Assembly: GCA_963573315.1 (NCBI GenBank)
Contig: OY752150.1
Location: 1,798,001-1,862,000 of the forward strand
Direction: 5' to 3'
Source: Entomortierella parvispora
Lineage: Eukaryota; Mortierellomycota; Mortierellomycetes; Mortierellales; Mortierellaceae
DNA: 64,000 nt
The first letter of the stretch is position 1. Every line of letters starts with the position of its first letter. Of the stretch, positions 55,261 to 64,000 are shown in pieces. The notes under the pieces were generated by a model. The model was not told the DNA's origin. It saw only the letters and a program-made list of their open reading frames with translations, and made no database searches. The translations under genes and the position numbers were made by a program.

Positions 55261-57762
55261 TCATCGCTTTTTACGCATGGCCTCGTTGATGTCGTCCTCC
55301 TTCCCTTTAGAATCGTTGATTCTTCGTTGATCAACATCAAGATCTCTGGATCGTTTTTGGAAGCGCCTTGTGAATGAACTTTCTCGGTGTCCCAAAAAGT
55401 CGGGGTCGTCAACGGCTCCTCGATTCATATTGCAGAAAAGTGTTGGCTTGGCATACCATTCAAACTTTAGAACAGTTTCCGATCCTTGCTTTTCCTCATC
55501 TTCACTGCAGCCCTTACAGCTCTTACAACGAAAAATTTCGCCCCATTTGATTGCTCGAAACCAGGTTGTGTCGCCGTGCTTAAGGATACAGTTTTCGCAC
55601 CATTTCAACTGACATGGCCGCTTCTGGTAATCGTACTTATTAATACTGGACTTCTTAGTAGTCTTGTGTCGAGGTCGCCTTGGATCCAGACAGTACAGGG
55701 TCATCAAGTTGGTTCGAGTAGTCTCGCATTCAGAGCACATGATCTATATGAGGACTAAACTTTTAGTATTAGACTATCTTCTACAACAATCAAAAGAATG
55801 TTATCCTACCTTTTTCTTGCTACCGCCTTTCTCACGTTCACGAAATAAATGATATCGTGCATAGGCGACTGTTGCTGACGATAGGACTGTGTCAATCGAC
55901 GACTGGCACCTAAGTAAAATTAAGGAATGTAAGTTGCGTAGAGCCCATTCTTGTGATATGAAAAGTTCACTGCATGATTACTTACTGAACATTCCAAGGC
56001 TTGACAATGAAATTTTTAAACCACCTCAAGGTCTTTTGGAGTTCGGTTACTCTCTTGACAGACATCGCAAATAAGGAGATCGGGAAATCCATTCGAAAGC
56101 ACTGGCGTATTACCAACTCTGACGTATCTCTATGTGGACATCCTCTTCCTCTACCAAAGCACTCCATGCAAAGTAGGTAGGATTTGGTTTTGGGGTGATG
56201 CTTGTTTCCACAGATAAGGTGTCGATTCCAGATATCCGCCTGACAGAATGAACAAACTAGAGTCAAGGTCTCCCCGCCTTCCACAGTGACTGGCTCCTGA
56301 AAGATGTGATCATCGGGGAAAGATAGCTGCCGTCGTCCCTCGATATGTTTCATTTCAATCCAATCGTCATACAAGATCCTTCCGAGAGCCTCAAGACAAA
56401 CCACAAAGCTTTTCAAAAAAGAATCTGACCTTTGGGGGGTCAAACGAGGACATCCTTCAAGCACTGCTGCATATACTGCAGCTTTCACTTTGTATGCTTC
56501 CGGACGGGCAATCCTAAATCAATGCAGCGAGTATTAGTATCAAATAATCACCCAAAAGTCTGCAAAAATATAAGCTTACTCTCGATATCTTGGAAGCACA
56601 TTTTCAATGGCATTCAGTGCAGTTTTTGGAGTTATCCGGTTCCAAGCGATCTTTACTGTAGCCTTTCCCTATTCTCCAAGACTTGTCATCAGTATTTGCC
56701 TAACAAATAAAAAAATTGCGTTGTCATAAATTTACCTTATTGTACACTTGATACGGAGCCATTGGAGGAAGAATGACTAAATCGCCCGGACGTTGATCTA
56801 CTCTGTAAAAATCGATTCCAGATTCCAACATCTGATCCATTGTTGCAGGGTACTTCTCTTGCTCAAAGAATTTCCCCCAGGATTCCCACGCCCGTTTCAC
56901 TTTGTCGTAATCTCGAGGCGACGCAATATACCACACTGACGAAGAGTCTGAGGCATACTTTGATGAGTACCATAACATGGCTATCAAATTGAGCAAAAAA
57001 TTGTTTCCAGCTGTTTACCTAGGTCTGCCCAAGTCATTATATTGTGGCCAATTGATCCGCAATGATCAAAATGACAGGGCGTCCAAGACCCATGGCCCCC
57101 GATGTAACTCATGAGATTACTGGACGATACTTTCGGGTTCTCCTTGGGCCTCTTGTCTAAAAGAAAGTAAATTGTAAGAGAGATAGGTACCCTTACAATT
57201 TACCCAGTAAAATGTCCAACAACCTACTTAGATCAAATGGACCACAGAATGTCAACTCTTCAGGTAGAAGATCCTTCAGGAAATTATCCCATGTTTTCGG
57301 TATTTGGTCTTCATCCTTCCAGTAATATGGGCAGTCCTCTTGTCCCAAAGACCGAAGGAGCTCCTTCAGTTTAATGGTCCTGTCTTCCATTGTAATCTGA
57401 TCTCGAACAATGATCGTTCCTATTTCAGTAAACAGTTAGCTTTTGCCCCTCTTTTTAACATTCTCATAGACACCATATAACCTACTGTTCTCATTATGTG
57501 TAAAGCGATTGAAATGTTTTGATATCCCGTTCATCGAAAACAGATCTTCGGCTTTATTCTCCCAGATGTCTTCAAGATTCCAATCGGATATAACAATCGG
57601 TAGTTCATCCACCTCAATAGCTCTCCTCACTTTTTCAATAACGTCGTCTCTTGGGAGACTGGCGCTCAAACGCTCTGGGGTCTTGAAGCCGAACTGGCCC
57701 ACATTCTCTCCTGAGCTAGCTGTGCTTAAAGTCACAGGTAATTCGAAATGGGGACTGTCCAT
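55261..57762 (-). CDS. JmjC-domain protein with C-terminal zinc fingers
   Basis: Eight exons on the minus strand, 57762-57486, 57419-57228, 57156-57019, 56980-56736, 56668-56580, 56513-55986, 55909-55810 and 55743-55261, give 683 residues. A JmjC fold spans about 90-290: YIGGHGSWTPCHFDHCGSIG has the iron-binding H-x-D, SSVWYIASP follows, and PGDLVILPPMAPYQVYN is the last strand, where the third ligand His is replaced by Tyr (TAT). Two Cys-rich regions follow: CSFC...CGNKHH...CMEC (about 380-430) and CSEC...WCENC...CKSCKGC, like the 4CXXC-R1 finger found with JmjC demethylases. Family members remove methyl groups from histone lysine with 2-oxoglutarate and Fe(II); this one may be inactive or altered. 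The tail is charged and basic (NEAMRKKR), suggesting nuclear location. Confidence 0.8.
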
Positions 57763-58064
57763 TAGAGAGAGATGCGCTATAGGATTCTTTGCCAGAAAAG
57801 GGAGTTATGAGGATAGAGATGAAGGGTCAAGAGATGTGAGGAGAGTCAAGAAATGTGACGAGAGAAAGAAAGAGAAAAAGAAAGAGAAAAAGAAAGAGAT
57901 GCAAGGTCAGGAAAGGTGAGGATGAAGAGTGGAGAACTGTAAGAAAAAAAAGGAGTAATAGATGAAGAGTGGAGAAAGAGATTGGGAGTAGGGAAAAGGG
58001 GATGGAGTAACGGGAGAAAGAGTTTCTGGAGAGAAAGGAAGAAAATGCGCTTTCAATCATGGCT
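57763..58064. other. JmjC upstream region, purine-rich
   Basis: About 300 bp with GAAA-type repeats at 57862-57900 (AGAAAGAGAAAA words). It should include the JmjC promoter; nothing else is recognised. Confidence 0.5.
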
Positions 58065-58362
58065 GCGTCTCTTTTGGGACAAGAAAAGGGTGTCTGTTTC
58101 GAAGACGAGTCTCTTTTGGGACAAGGGAAGGGTGCAGATTCAGCGTTCCGCTCCGTCTGTTTTCGGATACGAGTCTCTCTTGGGACAAGAAAAGGATGCA
58201 GATTCAGCGTTCCGCTCCGTCTGTTTTCGGATACGAGTCTCTCTTGGGACAAGAAAAGGGTGCAGATTCAGCGTTCCGCTCCGTCTGTTTTCGGATACGA
58301 GTCTCTCTTGGGACACGAAAAGGGAACAGATTCAGCGTTCCGCTCCGTCTGTTTTCGGATAA
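58065..58362. repeat. 64-bp tandem repeat, about 4.3 copies
   Basis: The word GAGTCTC(T/T)TTGGGACA recurs at 58107, 58171, 58235 and 58299, exactly 64 bp apart, with CAGATTCAGCGTTCCGCTCC in between. A shorter irregular copy starts at 58065. Neighbouring copies differ at few bases. It abuts the dead gypsy fragment. Confidence 0.9.
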
Positions 58363-58392
58363 GGGCATGGGACGCCCGTCCCAGCTTCGACC

Positions 58393-59966
58393 TTGACCTC
58401 TCATTACCATCGTACGGATGCATCGGGTCTCTCCATCGGCGCAGTGCTGCTCCAGGTGGACCGACATGGCAACGCTCGTCCGGTCGCATTCACTTCCAGA
58501 AAAATGCAATCGGCTAAACGGAACTACCCGACCCATGAGCAGGAGCTGTTAGCTGTCATTCATCCGCACATGGCGCTCCTACCTCGACGGCACCAAGTTC
58601 ACTGTCAACATCGACCAAGCCACTCTTCGTCACTTTCCCTCCCAGCTCAAGCTCACTTGCCGACAGGCTCGCTGGATGGAGTTGCTTCAGGAATGTGACT
58701 TTGACTGCAAGTACAAACGAGGAGTTGACAACATCGTCCCGGACGCCCTCTCTCGACGACCGGACTACCGCAATTCTGACCCTGTTGAACTGCACAACCT
58801 CAGCCTCTGGCTCTCCTCTGACGTTCGTGACCAGCTCGTACAAGATACAACAACGACCCTCGACTTGGACCCATCTGCAGGGACTGTCCGGATAGAAAGG
58901 TAGCCGACGGATATTCATACCAGAACAACCTCCTTTACTTCACCCGACGTGGATCAACCACCCTGGCCATCCTCGACATTCCCTCTTGCACGACGCTCAC
59001 CACTCTACCACTGCGGGACACTCTGGTTTTTAGAAGACCTACGACAACCTACGCCGTTTCGTATATTAGCCACACATCGCCAAAGATACTCATCAATATG
59101 TAGCAACCTGCGAGAAGTGTCAGAGGAACAAGGACTCCCAGGATCTACCGGCAGGACTGTTGCAACCTCTATCCATTCCTTCGCGACGCTGCGAGGTAGT
59201 CACCATGGACTTTATCGGCCCTCTTCCGCACACAGCTAGAAACTTTGACGCCATCACAGTGTTGTCGACAATTGTCCCCAGCTCCACCTCCACCACAGCC
59301 GTCAACGTTGCCCACCAGTTTTTTGACAACACCTTTAAGCTGCATGGTCGTCCCACATCCATCATTTCGGACCGCGACACTCGATTCACCAGTAGGTTTT
59401 GGCAGGAGTTGCACAAGCTGTTGGATGCCAAACTTGCGTTGTCGACAGCTTGCCACCCGCAGACCGATGGACTGACAGAGGTTATGAACAAGACGCTGAA
59501 GATTATGTTGAGGGCTTTTATTGACAACAGGCTGTCTGACTGGGACCAGCTTCTCCCGTCACTGGAGTTCGCCTACAACGACGCCGTCAATGCATCTACC
59601 TGATACTTGCCATTGTTTCTCAACTCTGGCCAGCACCCTCGTCTTCCCACTGCGCTCCTCGGCACACCTACCAGTTCAGTACCAAGTGTCGACAGTTTCT
59701 TGACAGAGCAGGCAACGACATTCATCCTGGCTCAGGATGCTGTACATCGTGCTCAGGGTCACCAGGATAAACAGGGAAAAAAGCGGCGACGGGATCACAA
59801 GTACAAAGTTGGCGATAAGATCCTGCTGCGTGCCACCAACATCACCATCCCAGCCGACAGTGTCAGACCAGCCGATAAGCTACGACCTCAGTTCCTTGGC
59901 CCGATTACTTTTGGAGCAACACTCACTTGTCATCTTCCTTGGGCCCGACAGTTCCTCCTACAGTAG
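58393..59966 (+). pseudogene. Ty3/gypsy pol relic (RNase H to post-integrase)
   Basis: Begins at the RNase H motif (TDASGLSIGAVLLQ), runs through the connection (NYPTHEQELLAVIH, DNIVPDALSRRPDYR), an eroded integrase finger (CEKCQRN.. equivalent at about 59108), a mostly open integrase core at 59160-59603 (MDFIGPLPHTARNFD, SDRDTRFTS, TDGLTEVMNK) and the basic region (KRRRDHKYKVGDKILLR), then fades. Several stops and shifts break it. It is a relative of the 40.5-kb chromovirus, not a copy of that insertion. No LTR seen. Confidence 0.85.
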
Positions 59967-61200
59967 CTGTTGGCGCTCATGAGGGACATTCACTTTAAAA
60001 ACATGAGCAGGACAAGTTAGCCGCGATCAATCCAATCGTAAGTGAGTGCCGTGAACTCTCCTCTTATGCCCTTTTACAAGTCCAGCCACCAGCACCATAA
60101 TTCTACATGTATTCAGTCAGCTTTATTACAACGAGGGTACAGGGTGGCGCTTCCAGGCAGCAAGATGGGAACAGCGCAAGCTTCAGGTGCACTTCTGTCC
60201 AGGTCGGTATGAAAGACTGGGAGTGAACGATCGTATGGCTCACGGTTGCAAAAACGAGAACTGCGTGCAAGGCAGGCCAAAAAATCGATGTGCACTTGCT
60301 GTATATCCGTCTTGTTAGCAATTACGCTGAATCTCTGCAACAAATGCTTGTTGGATAACTCGCAACATCTAAAGACAGGGGAGACAAGCATTCGATGCAT
60401 CTGCCTGTTCCACCACATGGACAGTATCTGTCGCCATGTGTTAATCACCGAAGACAATGAGGATTGTTTTCGCTCAACAAGACTGGGAGGTACTTTCTGG
60501 CGGGAACAACAGGAAAAGACGTGGACAAGTAATTTGTATCGACGCTCTCGGCCATCTCGTAGGACATGGTGATGCGAGTAAAGAGAGCAAAGATGGAGAA
60601 GAGGCGCCTCGTTACATACTTCCTTCTTTGCAGGGAAATAAAGGGGCTCCTGCCTCGACTGCGCTATGATAGATCCCTGTCAAGATTTGCCGGGAGGCGC
60701 AAGGCAGCTACAGTATCATGCCATTGGAAACCTATATCTTCTCACGATCTCGAGCATCATGACATCAAAGTAGGCCCCCATGCGACTTGTTGATGTTTTT
60801 AGGGTCATTTGGAGCACTTTTTCGGTGGCAAAGTCAGATCCTGGGGCCTGGTACCTTGGCGCATAGTAGTCCTCGGTTGCAGCTATCTGATCATGCCGCA
60901 AGGAACCCGGATCCTAGTCAAGATCTCGAGTATCATGACATCGAAGTGGCCCCCCGTGCTAAAGTGAAGCTGCTGAGGAGCAACAGTGGTTGGGGTGGGT
61001 GTGTGACTGACTGTTAGCGGATGAGGAGGATGGGTTCAGAGCTTGCTAAAGTCATGTAAAGTTGGTGGCGCTGTGAGAAACCCATGTAACATGTACGATT
61101 TTAGGTAGAATATATACCTATCGGTCAGTATTGGACATGGGATACAATTTCGTTTTATTTCTTACGCCTGGGAGATACCGGTACAAAAATGGCTTTTTAG
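59967..61200. other. Gene-free stretch with a 45-bp direct repeat
   Basis: GATCTCGAG(C/T)ATCATGACAT followed by C(A)AAGT and a GCCCCC-type run occurs at about 60739-60780 and 60922-60963. Otherwise no gene or RNA was recognised. Confidence 0.5.
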
Positions 61201-61201
61201 T

Positions 61202-61405
61202 CTACTCTTGTACGATCGCTTGGATATCCACTTTGACCTTGGTGGTCTCTGTAGTGCTGGACAACTTTTGCAGACGCCCCAGTGCAGTTGCGGTCCAATC
61301 GAGTCCACTAGTACCAAGAAAGAGTGGCCCGTCCTTATCGAAACCATCCAGTTCCCACACACCCCCTTTAAAAGGGAGGATCAACACCATGTGGTTTGCA
61401 TTCTG
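61202..61405 (-). pseudogene. Fragment of a UCH-type (C12) ubiquitin hydrolase gene
   Basis: A minus-strand stretch reads NHMVLILPFKGGVWELDGFD then KDGPLFLGTSGLDWTATALGR. This corresponds to the second half of a UCH peptidase domain, with the catalytic-His region, the [Y/W]ELDG catalytic-Asp loop and the following DW segment. The catalytic Cys half is missing; upstream the sequence changes into the arm of the 13.7-kb repeat. It appears truncated by that repeat. Confidence 0.55.
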
Positions 61406-61469
61406 GTCGTCCTTGTCTTGGCCATGTTGTTCCTGAGACTCATTCTGAGAGTTACTGCATTTGTCCACT

Positions 61470-62000
61470 GCTCCATGCTGTGTTTGTAGGTTCATGGTCT
61501 GTCTATGGGTTCTACGCTCCGTCTGTCGTTCCGCGCTCTGTCATACTCAAACATTGAATGCGTACTCTGCATTGCATTTCCTTGCTTTCTGTCCCTCTGT
61601 AGTGTATCTGTCTATCGCTCCATGTTCCCTTTGTAGCTCGACTCTTGCATTGCAGGCAGGCAGGCAATTGAATTGCACGTGACCTGGTAAAAACAACTGA
61701 GACATTGGCCGAAAGAGGAAAGAGGAGACCAAAAAAAAAGTAAACACAGCCTGTTTCTTTTATAGTCGAGGGAACTGGGCCCCTTAAAATGAAGCACCTG
61801 ACCCACGGTTGGGCAAGTCCTTGTTGGCGACAAGTGACGGGAACGAGAAGAAGCAAGACGCGAGGTTGGCACGGTGAGAAGCACTGGGCTCAAATTTTCG
61901 TGGTGCAACATGGTGCAATGCAGACTATTTGTATTGCTTGCCTCAGGGCCTCTTAAGGTAAGATAACCCTTGAAACCGATACGCGCCGGCGATAGCAAGG
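61470..62000 (+). mobile_element. Solo arm of the 13.7-kb inverted-repeat element
   Basis: Same orientation as the right arm at 16833-17568, but with the ~320-bp segment present only in the left arm there (61500-61760 equivalent). Ends with the CCGGCGATAGCAAGGCAGAT terminus and continues into the same flank as 17569-17850. The partner arm is not in the window. Confidence 0.75.
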
Positions 62001-62221
62001 CAGATGGAAGATCAGAGCAAAAGGACTCTGCTTGTCGATCATATCAGGATACAGCTGATAGAGATTGTAGACGGGTAATCAGGGGGCCCTACTAGAACTT
62101 TGTGTACTCGTAAACTGGTTTTGTGTACTCGTAAACTGGTTTTGGGCCCATAGAGCTTTAGAGTCGAACTGTCATTAATGAAGAGACCTTAGGTAGCTCA
62201 TCTTGCTCGTGAAAGCGTTCT

Positions 62222-62775
62222 TCATCGGCTCCACGTCTGCGTATAGCCTACAGATATATTATTTTTCAGCCGCTGCATCTGCAAGCGAGTATTTTTCAAC
62301 ATGGCAGTATCGGTCGTCCCTGGAGCAATGGCGTTCACACACACACCTTTGTACTTCCCCTCATACAGCAATCCCTGTTCCAAGCCCTGGAAATTGCGAG
62401 TGAAAGCGACGACACCAAACTTGGGCAGCAACATAGGCAGGGGTCACGACCATGGGATCGGCATTGACACACTGCAAAGAAGCAGTATTTACGATCAAAC
62501 CTCCACGGCCTTGTTGCTGGGAGATATCGTGCTTCTGGAAGACGTCGTGAGCGATACGGGTGCCTCTGAAAACGGTAAGGAAGTCAACTTCAGTCAGCTT
62601 CTTCTTAGGGAACACGTGAAGATTGTTGTCCTCATAAGCGGACACAATGGCATCGGCATCAACGATAGAGTGGCCATACCAAAGAAGGGTCCGGAAACTT
62701 TCCAGGAGGACAGCGTTGTTAACGAGAATGTCCAAGCCACCAAAATGTTCTTTGGCGAGCTTCACCTCCCATACT
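62222..62775 (-). pseudogene. Truncated, frameshifted short-chain dehydrogenase (SDR)
   Basis: Begins abruptly with KLAKEHFGGLDILVNNA (the NNAG-type motif) and continues to GGLIVNTASLQCVNA (catalytic Ser strand) and TPAYVAA (catalytic Tyr). There the frame shifts, and the second frame reads KFGVVAFTRNFQG...VCVNAIAPGTTDTAML, the usual end of the fold. The N-terminal TGxxxGIG cofactor motif is absent. So both a 5' deletion and a frameshift have occurred. Its 3' part is duplicated at 17.75-17.85 kb. Confidence 0.75.
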
Positions 62776-62937
62776 CTTTATATAAACACACTGTTTCTCA
62801 TTCCCCTAGCACTAATTCTTCTCAGATGTTAAAGGCAGGGAATCTTATAGAGAAAGAAAGGGAAAAGAAGGAACTCGCCATCCCGTAAGGGAGTGAAAAT
62901 TCCTATGCTATCTTTTTATTCAGTTTTTTAGAGGTTT

Positions 62938-64000
62938 TCACTCGAACTGGCGAGTCGCAGTCCTACTACGACGTTTAATCCAGGGCATAATGCCTTTGTG
63001 GGCATTCTTGTAGGGACCCCAGATCGTCTTATGGAAATTAGTGATGTCCCAATTGAGATCCACTCCCGGCAGCCTTGAGCGGTCAACTGAATAATCCCAG
63101 GCAACTTCCTGTTCCATCTGTGTCTCATAAGTATGGATGCGCTGTTCTAGCGCCGCGTGGTTGAAGATGTCATGGGTAATGGTGAGCAGGATGGTCTCAA
63201 ACTTCTTGTTTATATCCTTATTCTTGCAGATGAGCTTGGTCACCAAGGGGCTACTTTTAGTATCGGGACCCTCGCAGATCTGCCCAAATTCCTTGTATGT
63301 CTCATCCACATCTAGGCGGTTGCCAGCACTGAAAGAGTGGTCAAAATCCATGGGGATATACTGCCAGAGCTTGCGCTGCGGGTTATAGTACATGCAATAG
63401 TTATGTGCATTCCACCAGAAGTTGTCGTAGGCACCGGTCAGGTATTCGAGAGCCATCGAACGTAGGAAGCCATCGAGATCCAGCCGTTCATTCCAGTAGG
63501 CGATTGCTTTAGCGTCAGAGGGGTCCCAGTCCTGAAGGTCCTTCATGAATGCAATAAACTGTTGCATGGGGTCGTTTTTGGGGTTCTCGCCGCGGATAAG
63601 GTTTCTGTACATGTTTGTCTGATAATCAGCAGCCCGCGGCCCTTTATATTCCACAGTGGTGCCCATCTGGTATAGCGAGCCTAGGGCTTTCTTATCTTTG
63701 ATGGCGCCATGGTGGATTGTATGCATAACCATGGACTCCCCAATGTCTTCGACCATCAGAAATAAGCCATGGGGTTTTCCATTGACGTATACGCGTGAAT
63801 AGCTCCCTTGACTGGAACCCACGCCGACCGAGTTGAGAAGATCTAGGTACAGCTTCTCGCGGATCATGGAAGGGTCATTGTATTCTGCGCGCAGCTTGAT
63901 GGCCGACCGGTTAAAGAACAACCCTGTCTTATTCTTGTTAAACTTGAGATGTAGCGACACTTTCCTGAACTTGCGCGAACCGTGGCCAGAGATCTTGATC
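62938..64000 (-). CDS. CotH-kinase-family protein, N-terminus beyond the window
   Basis: At least 353 residues on the minus strand, open to the window edge; the visible start corresponds to about residue 165 of the 25.7-kb paralogue. It shares GSYSRVYVNGKPHGLFLMVE, MQQFIAFMKDLQDWDP, YWNERLDLDGFLRSMALEYL, FWWNAHNYCMYYNPQRK and FIP-like MDFDHSFSAGN. It keeps the same basic C-terminal end without a GPI signal (IKRRSRTATRQFE). Similarity is clear but the copies are diverged, so this is an old duplication. Secretion is inferred from the family because the signal-peptide region is not visible. Confidence 0.9.
   Translation of the reverse strand, partial: IKISGHGSRKFRKVSLHLKFNKNKTGLFFNRSAIKLRAEYNDPSMIREKLYLDLLNSVGVGSSQGSYSRVYVNGKPHGLFLMVEDIGESMVMHTIHHGAIKDKKALGSLYQMGTTVEYKGPRAADYQTNMYRNLIRGENPKNDPMQQFIAFMKDLQDWDPSDAKAIAYWNERLDLDGFLRSMALEYLTGAYDNFWWNAHNYCMYYNPQRKLWQYIPMDFDHSFSAGNRLDVDETYKEFGQICEGPDTKSSPLVTKLICKNKDINKKFETILLTITHDIFNHAALEQRIHTYETQMEQEVAWDYSVDRSRLPGVDLNWDITNFHKTIWGPYKNAHKGIMPWIKRRSRTATRQFE

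Noticed and set aside
55370-55758. Plus-strand frames opposite the last JmjC exon
   Set aside because: Shadow of the zinc-finger exon, which continues a consistent eight-exon model on the minus strand.
62301-62888. 195-codon plus-strand frame
   Set aside because: It is antisense to the SDR pseudogene, whose recognisable motifs are on the minus strand.

Overview
The window is nuclear DNA of an early-diverging filamentous fungus. Genes have short GT-AG introns of roughly 36-200 nt. RPB2, an OPT-family peptide transporter, a GH16 protein, an FRE-type reductase and two CotH-kinase proteins fit Mucoromycota/Mortierellomycota, with a Mortierellaceae-like fungus my best guess (inference; no rRNA is present).

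Layout. 1-27.5 kb is mostly host genes: RPB2 (5' truncated by the window edge), a mitochondrial K+/H+ exchange-related protein, a small Tyr/Gly/Asn-rich protein, a GH16 glucanase-like protein without a signal peptide, an OPT transporter, an UNC93-like MFS protein, a ferric-reductase-like flavocytochrome and a secreted CotH protein. They are separated by two long inverted-repeat elements (about 5.7-7.2 and 13.66-17.57 kb) and a dead Ty3/gypsy fragment (24.8-25.4 kb). 27.5-30.5 kb is repeat-rich and includes a tRNA-derived SINE candidate. 30.6-55 kb is accessory. It holds a small orphan gene, a 13-exon gene for a very large transposase-peptidase fusion (31.8-38.0 kb), a secreted Cys-repeat protein, a complete chromovirus with a Tc1-type element nested in it (40.5-47.2 kb), a second copy of the promoter segment driving a different small gene, a truncated copy of the same chromovirus, and a second transposase-peptidase fusion inside a 4.0-kb element with clear terminal inverted repeats (50.79-54.79 kb). 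55-64 kb carries a JmjC/zinc-finger gene, a 64-bp satellite, a second dead gypsy fragment, a third copy of the 13.7-kb repeat, fragments of UCH-type peptidase and SDR genes, and a second CotH gene cut by the window edge.

The most interesting content is the pair of homologous fusion proteins. Each joins a GCM/WRKY-like zinc finger, an RNase-H-fold DDE transposase core, an AT-hook-like basic motif, a papain-fold (ubiquitin-specific-protease-like) Cys/His/Asp peptidase domain and a C-terminal C2HC finger. One copy is a compact transposon with 10-bp subterminal repeats. The other has no visible TIRs and has gained 12 introns, all in phase 2, so every internal exon is a multiple of three. That looks like a domesticated or splice-diversified derivative.

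Recent activity shows in several places. The chromovirus LTRs differ at one base in 120 and have an intact 5-bp target duplication. The nested Tc1 element keeps its TA duplication. A 555-bp promoter block is duplicated almost without change. Exon coordinates were derived by eye from reading frame and splice consensus; no alignment or search was run.
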